Origin: Aquatica leii
Lineage: Eukaryota; Arthropoda; Insecta; Coleoptera; Lampyridae
Reading direction: 5' to 3'
Assembly (NCBI GenBank): GCA_035610365.1
Contig: CM069433.1
Location: 130,776,545-130,840,544 of the forward strand
DNA length: 64,000 nucleotides
The notes beneath the pieces were generated by a model, which worked only from the letters and a program-made list of their open reading frames with translations, did no database searches and was not told the DNA's origin. A program made the translations under genes and the position numbers. Positions 32,333 through 44,255 of the stretch are shown in pieces. Position 1 is the first letter of the stretch, and each line of letters starts with the position of its first letter.

Positions 32333-33809
32333 TAGTACATATGACAGAGAGCTGTTGGCGATCTATAAAACGATTATGCAGTTTCAACATCTACTAGAAG
32401 GAAGAGATTTTACCATCTACTGTGACCACAAGCCGCTTGTGTTTGCCTTTCACAAAAAACCAGAGAAAGCTAGTCCAAGGCAGATTCGTCAACTGGAATT
32501 CATATCCCAATTCAGCACCGACATCCAGTACATTCCAGGCAAGGAGAATCTACCAGCTGATTCATTGTCACGAGTTGAAGCCATTGGTATTAACCAATTT
32601 GATTTTAATTTGCTTTCATTGGCACAAGAAACAGACAGGGAGCTGGCAGAGCGGCAACGAGACAGCAAGTATACGTTCGTTAAATTGAAGATCCTTCTGT
32701 TAGATAGGAAACTCTGGTACGAAACAACGTGTGGAAATCGTTTATATGTACCTAAAAAATACAGAAACAATGTTTTCGAGCTAATACACAACCTTGCACA
32801 TCCAGGTGTAAAAAGTACTGTAAAACAGATAACTGATAAGTACTTCTGGCCTGGTATATGGCGAGATGCAGCAAAAATGGTTAAGACCTGTATCAGCTGT
32901 CAAAAAACGAAAGTGCATAAGCATACAAGACCACCTCTAGGTACATTCACTGATGTTAATGCTCGATTCTTGCACGTGCATATGGACATTGTCGGCCCAC
33001 TACCACAATCAGAAGGATTTCAGTACATTTTAACGATAATAGACCGATTCTCTCGTTGGCCAGAAGCAATCCCGATCAAGGATATTACAGCTAAAACCTG
33101 TGCAAGAGCTTTTGTTGAGAATTGGATATCCCGGTTTGGGGTACCAGCCAAAGTAACCACAGACAGAGGAACTCAGTTTGAATCCGCTTTATTTACATCA
33201 ATGAGAAACATACTCGGCATCCAAAGAGTACGAACGACAGCTTTTCACCTAATTTCTAATGGATTGGTAGAACGATTTTACAGGCGATTAAAAGCAGCCC
33301 TGAAAAGTCACGATGTTTCTTGGGTACAAGCACAACCATTAGTATTACTCGGTATACGATGTGACCTGAAAGAAGATATTGGTTCAACGGCATCCCAATT
33401 GGTATATGGAACAACACTAAGACTTTCCTGTGACCTCATTGAACAATCCGCTCAAGGTAGAAGCGCAACAGCAGGTACCAACTTCGCAGGTGAACTCGAA
33501 GGCTACATGCAAAAAATCCAATTCACACGAACTAGTAACCATAGCAACCGGCAGGTATACGTCCCAAAAGACCTACATACTGCAAAATTTGTTTTTGTTC
33601 GCGCTGATGGGGTACAAGGAGCATTAAAAAATCCATACGATGGACCATTTCCAGTTCTTAAAACTACCGACAAACATTTCACTGTGTCGATCAAAGGAAA
33701 GCAACACGAAATATCTATAGATCGCCTCAAGCATGCATATATAGTCAATAAGAGTAGCGGAATTAGCAACAAGCTTTTTCCGCCACTCGCGCGTTGTCGT
33801 CGAAGGTGA
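32333..33809 (+). pseudogene. CsRn1-type pol: RNase H remainder and integrase
   Basis: The first codons after the insertion read STYDRELLAIYKTI (RNase H Glu), TIYCDHKPL and NLPADSLSR. The integrase zinc-binding domain has LIHNLAHPGVKST...CISCQKTK (H-H-C-C). The catalytic core has VHMDIVGPLPQ, DRGTQFES and ISNGLVERFYRRL, giving the D, D and E residues; the usual HPQSNG is changed to HLISNG. A C-terminal segment ends EISIDRLKHAYIVN. The open frame (from 32,328) is intact for nearly 490 codons and then runs on into the 3' LTR before stopping at 33,807, because the start of that LTR is missing. Confidence 0.87.
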
Positions 33810-33899
33810 TCGTAACGTACATATGTAAGTGTCTAAGTCGTTATTAAACAAGTTATTAATTAGGTGTAAATCTATTAATTTGAACAACCGAACCCCATA
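33744..33899 (+). repeat. 3' LTR of CsRn1-type Gypsy element, 5' truncated
   Basis: Aligns with 28,171-28,328 of the 5' LTR. The first about 47 bases of the 5' LTR (TGTGGCGCC...GCACGCGC) have no counterpart. The pol frame joins the LTR at a shared GTCAATAAG. It is followed by TGAC (33,900-33,903), the target duplication. Confidence 0.85.
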
Positions 33900-33901
33900 T
33901 G

Positions 33902-34174
33902 ACCTTCTAGAAACTTTAGAAAATGACGCAATAAAGTCAAATGTTCGAACTACACGTAACGATTATAAGCCTAAATTGACACTAAGCAATCATTTAAGTA
34001 CAAACGCGATTTGTTGTTATTATTCCAAAGGTGAACACATCATTTATAAATGCGAAGAATTTCTTCAAGTTAATATTTTTGGCCGAATAAAAAAACACAA
34101 TTTCTGTTTAATTTGCTTGCGACCACACGGGACTTTAAAATGCACAGCAGCGCCACACGTGCAACAAATCTCAT
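33902..34174 (+). pseudogene. BEL/Pao gag, C-terminal part
   Basis: Gag resumes directly after the target duplication with DLLETLENDAIKSNVR. It continues ICCYYSKGEHIIYKCEEFLQ and NFCLICLRPHGTLKC, a Cys/His cluster of the Pao nucleocapsid type, and ends at TAA 34,174. Together with 27,494-28,119 this is one gag split by the CsRn1 element. Confidence 0.8.
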
Positions 34175-34294
34175 AATTCTCTTTTACATATCGATAAACA
34201 AAAATCAGTCAACACGGCAGTATTCAGGGCAACGAATACTGCAAGGTCAAACGACGATATCAGATGAAAAAAAACAATTTCTTTTTTTGTAAAC

Positions 34295-34850
34295 TTGAAA
34301 ATGCTATTGTCAACAGTACTAATTTATGTTTCTGATTACAACGGTAAAATACACGAATGTCGATCATTAATAGACAGTGGTTCAATGGCAAATTTTATCA
34401 CTGAACAGTTTGTTAATTCTTTAAAAATAAATACAACGCAGATTAATCATTCAATCATAGGCGTACGTCAGGTATTCTTAAACATGCAATATAAATCAAC
34501 GTTGACAATTTCTTCTCGATACAATACCTTTGAATCAAATATTGCATGTTTAGTTTTAGAGCAAATTACAGGAAGCATTCCCCAATTTTGTTTTAGTTCA
34601 AATAGTTTGCAAATTCCAAATAAGTTAGAATTAGCTGACCATATTTTTAATGTTTCTCGTCCGTCGATATATTATTAGGTTCCGGAAACTTATTGATGCA
34701 GGTCAAATTTTATTGAAAGGCGATGAAATAACCTTACAAGACACTAAGCTTGGATGGATTGTACCAGGAGATACGTCAGGAAATCTACCAAATAAATCGA
34801 TCAATTGTCTAAATATTAATTTGGATGCGCCAATTAAAAAGTTTTAAGAA
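34295..34850 (+). pseudogene. BEL/Pao aspartic protease region (DUF1758)
   Basis: STVLIYVSDYNGKIHECRSL then IDSGSMANFITEQF: the DSG active-site motif of the BEL/Pao protease (34,372-34,380). It goes on with SIIGVRQ and, after a frameshift near 34,670, ILLKGDEITLQDTKLGWIVP, the usual link between protease and reverse transcriptase. It stops at about 34,846. Confidence 0.8.
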
Positions 34851-35064
34851 AGCAAAGAGCTTATTTGTAAGGAACTGGGCCAATCGAAAGAACTTGCTTT
34901 AAAAAAATTTCCTATGTTGGAAAAGAGACTTAGGGATGAAAACTGTTTTCGACGTCAGCATGAACTATTCAAGCGGTTTGTGATTAAACAATGTTCAACA
35001 TATCGGTCCAAAGATCCAAAATGAATTATTTTCGATAATTTTACAGTTTAGAGTATATCAATTT

Positions 35065-35800
35065 GTGGTAACCGCTGACATCTCGAAGGTGTATCGAATG
35101 TATAAAATAACCGATAACGATAAAAAAAATCATAACATTTTTTGGCGAGACGATTCTTCGGTCGACATAAAATGCTACGAGCTGAGCAGTGTCACCCACG
35201 GCACTGCTTCTGCTCCATTTCTGGCCATTCGATGCTTATATCAATTTGCAATTAAACACGAGTTGACGCATCCTGTAGCAAGCAACGCAAAAATAATCTC
35301 TATGTCGACGATTTTTTGTATGGTTTAGATTTGGAATCAAAAATCATTGAGATTCAACGAGACGTAACAAGTATATTGGCTTTGTAATAAACCTGAATTA
35401 ACATGCCAACTTAAATGTCAACAATTTAAAATTAGGGGAAAACGAATCGAGTAAAACTCTAGGAATTTCCTGGAATTCGACTAGCGACACTATTCTGTAC
35501 AAAACTTTTATATTTTAAACTAACGCAGAACTTGTAACGAAACGATTAATTTTATCAGATACTTTATCCCCGATATTCGATCCTCTCAGATTATTAGCAT
35601 CTATAACGATAGTAGCAAAAATATGAATTCAACACTTGTAGCTTTCCAAAGTAGGGCGAGTTGATGAAATTGACAATCACGCTCTCTTGGATACGCGCAG
35701 ATGTAAATAGATAGAAAACGGTTAAGGAACATCGACGAGTGGAATCACGTAGACTAGGAAAAACCCTGCCGATTAAGTGGCGAGAGACGCGAGCACGCAA
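35065..35800 (+). pseudogene. BEL/Pao reverse transcriptase, decayed
   Basis: MVTADISKVYRMYKITDNDK and IFWRDDSS...YELSSVTHGTASAPFLAIRC match the Pao reverse transcriptase fingers and palm. The catalytic YVDD region near 35,310 is frame-shifted (a DDFLYGLD-like string in another frame). Beyond 35,330 only fragments of the following A17-peptidase-like region can be traced. Confidence 0.72.
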
Positions 35801-36114
35801 GAACTAATTAACTGTCACCTTTGGTGGACAGGCTCAACCTGCCTTACCCAACCAAATTTTGAATTTTATATTTCAAACGCTAATTTACCTAAACAAAAAA
35901 TATCTGTAAACGTATCAGTTGAAGTCCGTTTCGAACTTTTCAATAGATTTGCTAACTTAAAAACTCGTAACGCGTAACGGCATATTGCCTGAGATGTATT
36001 TCAAATGCGAAGCTCAAAACAAACGCACTTCGTAACTTTGCACAATTGTGTTACTGAAACTATCTCAAAGGGAAGCTTTCCTAAAAAAAAATTCGAATTT
36101 ACTAAAAAAAAAGT

Positions 36115-37348
36115 TTGGCACCGAAGAAGAGCAAACTACTTTTGTTGAATCCTTTCATAGACAATCGCAGTTTTATAAGAATATGTGGTCGTCTTAAAAA
36201 CAGTGTCTATTCGTTGAATAAAAAAATTTTGACAAAAATGATTTTAAATCACGAACATACACGATTATTACACTGCGGTCAATCAGCACTACTTGCTTCA
36301 GTTAGAAAAGTTTGGCTATTGGCATATCAAAGGAAAAAGTTTAGGCAAGCAAGTCGTCCGCAGTTGCGTAAAATGTTTCCGAGCAAGACCAAGAACCCAT
36401 AAAGATATAATGGGTAGTTACCAACAAGTCATGTAACACCCAGTTGTTTATTTAGTAATGTTGAAATTGATTATGCCGGTCCCTTTTTTATTAAAAGACC
36501 TAGTCACTCAAAATGCAAAACTTGTAAATGGGTATAATTGTTTATTCATTTGCTTTGCAACAAAGGCAAATAACTCAGAAGTTGTCTCAAATCTTACGAC
36601 TCAATGCTTTTTTGGCAACATTAAGACGATTTATGGGTAGAATAGGAAAACATCAACTCAGATAACGCTAAAACCTTTGTGGAAGCATCTAAAGAGTTGA
36701 AGAACTTTTGTAATTCAAAAAAAAATTTGAGGTCATTTATAACAAACTGGGTAAGGATAATATCTCTTGGCATTTCATCCCGACCCAATTTCCCACATTC
36801 GGTGGAATTTAGGAAGCGGCTATAAAGAGCGTAGAGGCTCATTTAAAAAGAGTTTTAGGTAACGCGAAACTTACTAACGAAGATTTCGTAACAATTTAGG
36901 TTCATATCGAGGCTAACTACTTTGTCCCCTTACAACCGATCCTGATGTTATCCTTTTAACCCCAGGCGACTTTCTCATCGGCAGAAGTTTTGCCAGTCTA
37001 CCTCAACCAGACTAGACCGACAAACATGAAAATTGATTAAAACGATACCAATGACTTCAGAAAATAAAACAAAGCGCTGGTCCAAAGAATATTTGAGCGA
37101 GTCACAAACTTGTGTAAAGTGGAAACACCCTCAAATCACACAACTAATTTAGGGTAGGAAAAATCGTACATATAAAAGAAGACGATGTTCCTTTCATGCA
37201 GTTATTAGGAGTTATTATCAAACTATATCCAGGCAAGGACAGCGTTACCCGTGTAGTGAGCGTAAAAGTGCGCGAAGATGTAACACGCGGTGCAACCAAA
37301 ATTTGTATTTTGTCCGATGAAGGGAAGAAAGAAGAAAAAGAAATTTGA
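36115..37348 (+). pseudogene. BEL/Pao integrase and C-terminal DUF5641
   Basis: LLLLNPFIDNRSFIRICGRL, then ILNHEHTRLLHCGQSALLAS and RKVWLL form the integrase zinc-binding region. After frame changes the catalytic part is heavily broken (IDYAGP-like start near 36,460, QGTNF-type region near 36,660). The end VHIKEDDVPFMQLLGVIIKL, PGKDSVTRVVSVKV closes the DUF5641 domain and stops at 37,346-37,348. Confidence 0.72.
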
Positions 37349-37438
37349 TTTTTTTAAGTTACGTTTTAATGTATAAACATAAAACATAGTCTTATTACTA
37401 CTATTTGTGTTGAAATCTGTATTTCAAGGCGCCAGGGA

Positions 37439-37510
37439 TGTTTGTGCAATATTTAAATTTTATTGTACACATTGCGCCATCTGTGGCTGTTGAACGAAAC
37501 TAACCTGCAA
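37439..37510 (+). repeat. right LTR of BEL/Pao element, partial
   Basis: TGTTTGTGCAATATTTAAAT onward matches the start of the left LTR at 27,115 for about 70 bases (shared GCGCCATCTGTGG and TTGAAC). The similarity ends near CAAC at 37,510, so the rest is lost or too diverged. Confidence 0.65.
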
Positions 37511-39365
37511 TATCAACAGCACAATTCGACGTCGATTGTTTTAATTTTATTATAGTTTTACCTGTCATATTCTTTTTTTATCCCTGTAACCGGATATTCC
37601 ATGCGTTCTATTTAAATCTATATGAACACTCTCTAGTATTTATTTTACTTTACTTCCATTATTCTTAAAGGTTAAATTATGCATGTTATTTTCAATACAC
37701 GTTTTAGATTTTGAATATTTTGACTATTTGTTTAGATGCAGTATTTCTTTTGACATTAAGTGCTTTTCATTTACACAGAAGCTCAGATAATTCTTAATTG
37801 TGACGTCAGAACTCATTGGGTTGCACGTGAAACTAAAATTTAACTGAGTTTTAGTATAGAATGTCGTGGGTAGGCAAAATATTGTTATATGATTGGTTAT
37901 CATTTTATGGGTATCTCATAAACCACTATTAAAATAAACTATAAAGGGTTATTTACTATACGACACGGAATATTGCGGCCAAATTTTTTCTCGAACAAGG
38001 TTGTTAATGATAGCGGTTAGTAACTAAGACACTTTAACGTCGTGAACGAGTGTAACGAGCGAACGCGTTAATATTTTTGAGGTTATTTATCGCCGATTAT
38101 CAAACAAGTTAGTTTTAAAGTGTTTTCGTTGATCGTATATTAGTAAAACGGGCGATTTTATAAGGAAACTAAAGTATACGAATTAACCCGTTATTATATT
38201 TAGTAGTTGCGCAAAATTTTTAAATACGTGGTTGCTAACGATTTCATTGGTTGCTAGGGGTTACAATATTATACGTTAATAATTGATAGACGATCGACGC
38301 AAAAAATCTATTAAAATTATTTTCATTTTCTACAGTGTGTCCTAAATGCCCTAAAAGTATCAATGTTGTGTTTTTTTTTAATGAAATCCATAGAACACCA
38401 TATTTTTTACTTTACTGTTTAATTACCTATTGAATGGTATTAAAATGTTCTACCTGTTTTATTCATTAGTTGTGGTTGGTATTTTATTACCATTATTACT
38501 GTTGTAGTTTGTTGGATTATAAATTGTTATTCTTATCATTCTAAATCTATATTATTTCTAAACACAATAGGCAACTAGATCTATCATAACTTTTATTGAA
38601 AATCATCAAAGGGTGCAAAAATCAGTTATTTAGCATTTTGTGTAAAAACAAGAAGACTATAGAATATTCAAATACTATTCGATAGGTTGTTAAAAACTGC
38701 ATTTTCTGGTAAATTAAAAAATATGGAGTTCTGTTTAAATTATCAATTTTTAGCTACTTATATTTCTTAATTAAAAGGTTTCAATTTTTGAACACCTTGC
38801 ATAAGATGTAAAATTTATTATAATTAAGATGTAAAATATGATCTACTGTTACACTTTTCTGTAAATTTTGCTCACATAACTTACTTTTTTAGTAGCTCAA
38901 ACATGAAAATTAGGTTATATTTTGACAAAATCAAATTATTTAAAAGACCTTATCGTTTAAGCCTCATAAACGTTTTTAAAACGCACACTTATTTTGAATA
39001 GAAAATTCAAAAATGTAATAATATATAGGAGATATCATTTAAAAAACAAAACTTTTAGGGTCTTTGCGACACCCTGTATAATATGAAAATAATTAAAAAA
39101 AGTAACCATAATAGATTCTCATATATCTCATATATCCCAAAAGTAAAACCTTTTTGAAAGTCGCATATTTTGGCCACAATATTTTTAGTATAGCAGGAAT
39201 AACCGTGTATATGTAAAATTAATATTAGTTGGTAATATACTCAGGAGATGGTAGTCATCATTATGTGTTGCTAGCACAATCACATTCAAACTGACCAAAT
39301 CATTTTGCTTACTTTACAAATAACCGGTTTTTGCTTTACTTTTTTATAGGCAACTTATATTCGAG
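37511..39365. other. no gene seen; one CpG-richer patch
   Basis: 38,030-38,300 has more CpG than its surroundings (for example CGTCGTGAACGAG, GAGCGAACGCG). An ACACCCTGTATAA terminus at 39,069 resembles that at 26,972. Nothing else is supported. Confidence 0.45.
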
Positions 39366-40690
39366 TTAGCGAGCCAGTATATTAGTAGTAGGGATAAACA
39401 TCTTTGGTATACGATTATAAGCGACTTTCGGCTTAGACTGCGTCGTAGTAAAACACCCAGACTTAGTACTAGTCTCTTCTTGAGAGCCAAAACAAGAAGT
39501 AGAACTTGACTTTTGCCGTATTGTCGTTCGTGAACCCAAACAAACTGACGTTTCGCAAGACATTGCAGCTTGCATTTTCAGAGTGGTAAATGTCACTGAA
39601 AGAAAAAGTGTAAATGACGATATTTATACCAATAGCGATACGCGTGATTAACGGACCTTATCTTTCCGTTACCGCTTGACTGACTTCGTTATTACTCAGA
39701 GCAAGTGTTTGTGTCCTTTCCAAGAAGGTTGATATTTTTCTTAGAGCATATAATACTGGTAACCAAGATTTGCTGAGTATTAAACCGTCTTCTCGGTTCA
39801 TATGGATGTTTTTCTATTTCCACAGCTTCGCGGATTAGTCTGGGAAAATAAAAAGGAGTTCTAGCCTACACTTTAGTTTGGTAAAACGTTCAGCGTGTGT
39901 CCTTGGTTCCACACGTGTTCTGCCACTGCTGATTTACTAACTCTGCGGTGTTTGCAGTCAGCCATATGTTCTTTTACTCTAACTTCAATAGAGCGTCCCG
40001 TCTGCCTTATATAACATGATCCACAGGAACAAGGAATTTTGTAAACTACGGCATGTTTTAGAGTCCTTTGTTTCTTTTAGCAGATGTAAACCAGGTGTTC
40101 AGGGTATCCTTAGTCGTAAAGACAGTTTTAATATTATGTTTCTTTAGCACCCTGCTTATTTTGTCTGTCGAACCCATACGGTATGGTAAATCAGCAGTGC
40201 TAGTAGGAGATGATAAGTCTTCTTTGACTTTGGATTTATTTCTCTTTTCCATGCGTTTTAGATCCCTTTGGACCCCAACAGTGTTTCTTTTTCCTTTTGT
40301 AGATTTTCATTATCTGACACACGTATAGCTCTTTTGGCTAAGGTATGCAAAACAGTATTTTTCTGCACTGAATGGTGGTGAGATTCCGCGTTTAAGTATC
40401 TATTAGTGTGCGTTTTCTTTCTATAAACGGAATGCCCCAATTTTCCGTTATTTTTCCTTACCACCAGTACATCAAGAAAGGCTAGACTGCTGTTATGTTC
40501 TAACTCCATAGTAAATTTAATGCTGTTATGTGCAGAGTTTAGATGTTAAAAGATTTGGCTTAGTTTATCTTTGCCATGAGGCCATACAACAAACGTTATC
40601 ATCAACATATCTGAACCAAGTTTTTGGTTACCAATACGGAATAGGAAACCACGTTGTGTACCAGCTTAGCTCTAAGCTGCATCAGTCATA
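39366..40690 (-). pseudogene. Penelope-like element copy 2: reverse transcriptase end plus GIY-YIG
   Basis: Read downward from about 40,690: TWFRYVDDN (reverse-transcriptase catalytic YVDD, about 40,600-40,620), then a frameshift; FTMELEHNSSLAFLDVLVVR, HSVYRKKTHTNRYLNAESHH (thumb; open frame 40,258-40,509); linker MGSTDKISRVLKKHNIKTVF (40,058-40,252). The GIY-YIG domain follows as VVYKIPCSCGSCYIRQTGRS, with the YIG Gly changed to Arg. The rest of the endonuclease is frame-shifted, and the tail is FTTLKMQAAMSCETSVCLGS. It is 5' truncated within the reverse transcriptase. More mutated than copy 1, and its CUGANGA-type box reads CTGAAAA (39,573-39,581 region). Confidence 0.82.
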
Positions 40691-40739
40691 CGGTACCTTT
40701 GCTTAGAAAAATGATGTTGAAATGTTGCTTACGTCAAGA

Positions 40740-42690
40740 TTTATTACTTTTTATTACTATTTAATTATTACTACCCCAAATTTATTATTTTTGCCAATAC
40801 TGAATATTCGCATTACAGGTCCGTTCTGCTATAACCTAAACCAGCCAAACGCAGCTCCAAAAACTTATATTAAGTAAGTACGGTCTCTGAGATAGAGTCA
40901 ACACATTTTGTACAATATTTCACAAGCTATGCATCACAGCGAATTTAGAGTTAATGAATTCCGCAGAACACTATCCTACACCTGTAGGTACTGCTGCAGA
41001 GGTTGTATGGTATGCAGTGCTTTTTAAATAATTCATTGGAAGGTCTCATAGACCGCGCTTACCCATAGTGACATTTTGTTGTTTTCGATTAGTTTTAATA
41101 AAAGGTAAACCTTTTGTATATTGAATTGAAATTTTACAAGAAAAGTTATGGATGGCGAGTTGGGAAGAAAAGCACGCACGGTTACAGCGTTTTATAGATG
41201 AGCCATTTAATACCGATAACGAACTAAACGTCGAAGATGATAATGTGTTTCACTGAAGCAACGTTGAAACTTCTGAAGAAAATACGGACGCTGTGTGGTG
41301 TGCCTATAGACAGATTAACAATGTCGCAAAAAAGATTAAAATGTTTATTAGCTTATCTACGTTTTGATGACAAATAAACATAAATCCAAAGACAAACGAA
41401 GACAAATTGGCAGCGTGTAGAAAGATATTTGAAATGTTTTTTGAAAAAAAAGTACTTTCATCTTTCAGCGTAGACAACCATAGACGAAATTTTGGCGGCT
41501 TTCCGTTAAAACTGTAGGTTCCGAATCTATATGCCAAGCAAAGCTAACCAATATGGCATTAAAATATACCAAAATGTAGATGCAATTTTTGTACCATAAA
41601 ATTGGTGGTGTACGTTGGCAAACATACAACTGCTCTTGATAACTCGACATTATCTTTAGTTTATCGATTATCTGAACCACTACATGGTTCTTATAGAAGT
41701 ATCAAAGTGGATAATTTTTTATCAGTGTACAAGATGTAAAAAAGCTGCGACACGAGTACCAGCTCACAATAATTGGTACGCTGCGAAAAAACAAACCACA
41801 GATCCCAAAAGAACTTTGCATGCGAAGACAGGAGAAAAAGTCAGTGTTTGCGTTCCAAATTAGGCCACGAGCTACTAGAAGAACATATGCGGTGCTCCGC
41901 ACCTAGCTAGACACACGCAAGGATCATTGAAGTTTTTGGCAACAAGGTCTTAGAAATAAACCTAAATCATATTGAAACTTACGGAAAATGTTTTTACTGT
42001 ACCTCTAACAAAAGCAGAAAAACGAGATACAGATGTCACTCTTGTAAACGTTTTCTTTGTCTTGAACATCAGAAAGGAGTGTGCGACATGTGTTCGTCGG
42101 AGGATCAAAATCTGGATAAATAGTTTCGTTTTGGTTTACATATTATCCCCAGACCTGAACTAAAATACATATATTAGAATTTTGGCGATAAACAGTTTTA
42201 GAAATTTTTGACGTATTTTTACAATTTGCGGTCTGGCGCACTAACCTTATTATAGAAAAGAATTCCGGCACATTACCCACGAAAGACTAAGAAATTCTAC
42301 AAATTACTCAAGAAGTTAAAAACAAGTGTAATTAGGTAGAAATTTGGAAAAATGCAATAAGTTACACTTTTTTTGACAAGTATGAATTTATTACTACTTT
42401 CAAAACACTCTTAATGCCTTTGAATGTTTAAATGATTTGTTTTTCATCGTAATAATACTTATCTACATTTATTACCATGTGTTAAGAAACTAAAATCGAG
42501 TGTACTTATACTATATAAACATTATTTTTTAACTAACAAATTGGAACTCATATAAAATACACTACATAACGTATATACCGACAAGACAAAGTACATGTTC
42601 ACTAAAAACTCTCCATATTGGTGGAAGTAATAAATTTAGGGTAGTGGTAATAAATTGGTAATTAAAAAAAAACTATTACTTCTGGTGTCA
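40740..42690. mobile_element. piggyBac relic flanked by inverted repeats
   Basis: 40,741-40,805 (TTTATTACT...CTACCCCAAATTTATTATTTT...GCCAATA) is an inverted, diverged match to 42,612-42,682 (TATTGGTGGAAGTAATAAAT, TTAGGGTAGTGG...). The transposase relic lies between them. Terminal TTAA sites were not pinned down. Confidence 0.5.
41152..42123 (+). pseudogene. piggyBac transposase relic (copy 1)
   Basis: Start MASWEEKHARLQRFIDEPFN at 41,152 with a stop after about 34 codons. Later pieces are DNHRRNFGGFPLKL-stop-VPN, corresponding to the F-R-G-R-F-P-L-K-Y-V-P-N-K-P motif; YRLSEPLHGSYRSIKVDNFLS; then the C-terminal cysteine-rich domain ETYGKCFYCTSNKSRKTRYRC, HSCKRFLCLEHQKGVCDMC, ending at TAG 42,121. 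The central part of the catalytic domain is missing and there are many stops. The Cys-rich tail and the VDN motif are typical of piggyBac transposases. Confidence 0.75.
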
Positions 42691-43121
42691 GCTGATTTGA
42701 CTTCTGCAAGCTTCCAGCAAGTCAGTAAGACTTGAAGTGTTCCTGAAAAAAGGAAACCGATTAAATTATGACTAATAAATGCAACACCGTATTAGATATA
42801 TCAAAATATGTAGTGCATTGAATTAAGTGTTTTTTGTTGTTGAATATTTATCTTTTTAATTGGACCAATTTCTTTTTTAGGAAAAATCTGTGAAATGATC
42901 ATCTAAAAAAATTCGTTAAAAAGTATGAAAAACTGTCAAAGCGGCATTATTCCGGTAGTCTTTGGACGGAAAAGGAAAACGATTGGCATACTAAAAGCTC
43001 AGAAAAAATAATTGGTATTAAATATAAGTGTTCCTTCTAAAATGACTAAATTGCTAGTTAAACATCTTAAAATGTTCTACAAAATCTATGAAAGTTCTAT
43101 TTTAACTACAATGTAACGTGA
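42691..43121. other. no gene seen
   Basis: Expected to hold the 3' LTR of the mag-type element on the minus strand, but I find no copy of the 47.2-kb LTR here. Confidence 0.45.
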
Positions 43122-44255
43122 TTAAAAATCGAAAACAAAGTCTTGTTTTAGATGATGCGGCAGTTTATGAATGCGACCACTTCGAGTTCTAATATCAGAA
43201 TTGCAATTGTTATCATTAGTATTTTCACGATTACGAATATTTTCTGTTGTCTTGGGAAGCAGTGGCGTTGTCTCATAAATTACATCATCATCTAAATTTA
43301 CAGCCAAGTTAGTTTTACTTATAAACTTTCTGTTACGCCTAAACTGGTTACCGTTTTCGTCTTTTATTATATAAGAACGCAAATTATGTTTGTGTATTAC
43401 TACCCCCTTTTCCCACTTATCATTTTTTTGAAAGAAGACCTTGTCATTAACATAAAGTTCTGGTAAGTCTTTGGCAGTCCGATCATAAAAATGTTTTTGT
43501 CTAAGTTGGTTATTTTTTAATTTTTCATTAACAATTTGGTGATCTATGAACTCAGGTTTCAGAGTGTTTGTTGAAGTAGGTACAAGTGTTTTTAAAATTC
43601 GGTTCATTAACAGCTGTACTGGAGAGTAGCCTAATCGAGGTATAGGGGTGTTCCTGTATTCCAGCAAAAGTATTGGTAATTTTTTTTCTGTTTGAGACTT
43701 TTTTAGCATTTGTTTTACTATTCCTACTGACTTTTCTGCCAAACCATTTGATTGCGGATGGTGTGGACTAGAAAAAATAAATGTGAAATTCCAACTGCTA
43801 GCAAATGTTTTAAAACTACTACTATTATAAGGTATATTGTCACTGTACAATACATCCGGGATGCCAAATTTAGAGAATAAGTCTTTACATTTGTTAATCA
43901 ACGTGTCAACTGCTTTATTATTTACTTCATATACCTCTATCCACTTAGAATATGAATCTACAAACAGTAGGTAATTCTTTCCATTAAATTCGAAGTAATC
44001 GGAACTCACGTATTGCCATGGCCTATCAGGTACGGTGTGTGAAACTAATGTTTCTTTTTGATTGGCTGGTCTGTTTGCCTGACAAATTTCACAGTTTAAG
44101 AACAAGCTTTCTATATCAGAGGAGATTTTTGGCCAGTAAAATATTTGCCTAGCGCGAAGCTTACATTTTTCTATACCGAAGTGAGCCGAATGAACTAACA
44201 TAAGCATGCCTTTTCGTAATTCTCTAGGGACAATTATTTTCGAATTTAAAAACAA
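43122..44255 (-). pseudogene. mag-type Gypsy integrase
   Basis: 377-codon open frame. Zinc-binding domain: LVHSAHFGIEKCKLRARQIF...CEICQANRP (H-H-C-C, about residues 21-58). Catalytic core: SSDYFEFNGKNYLLFVDSYS (first Asp), VLYSDNIPYNSSSFKTF (second Asp, with SDNIPY for the usual SDNGPQ), and HPQSNGLAEKSVGIVKQML (Glu). The C-terminal part has NDKVFFQKNDKWEKGVVI and ends in a basic RTRSGRIHKLP tail. The true protein start lies upstream: a frameshift at about 44,250 separates this frame from the RNase H frame. Otherwise intact. Confidence 0.9.
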
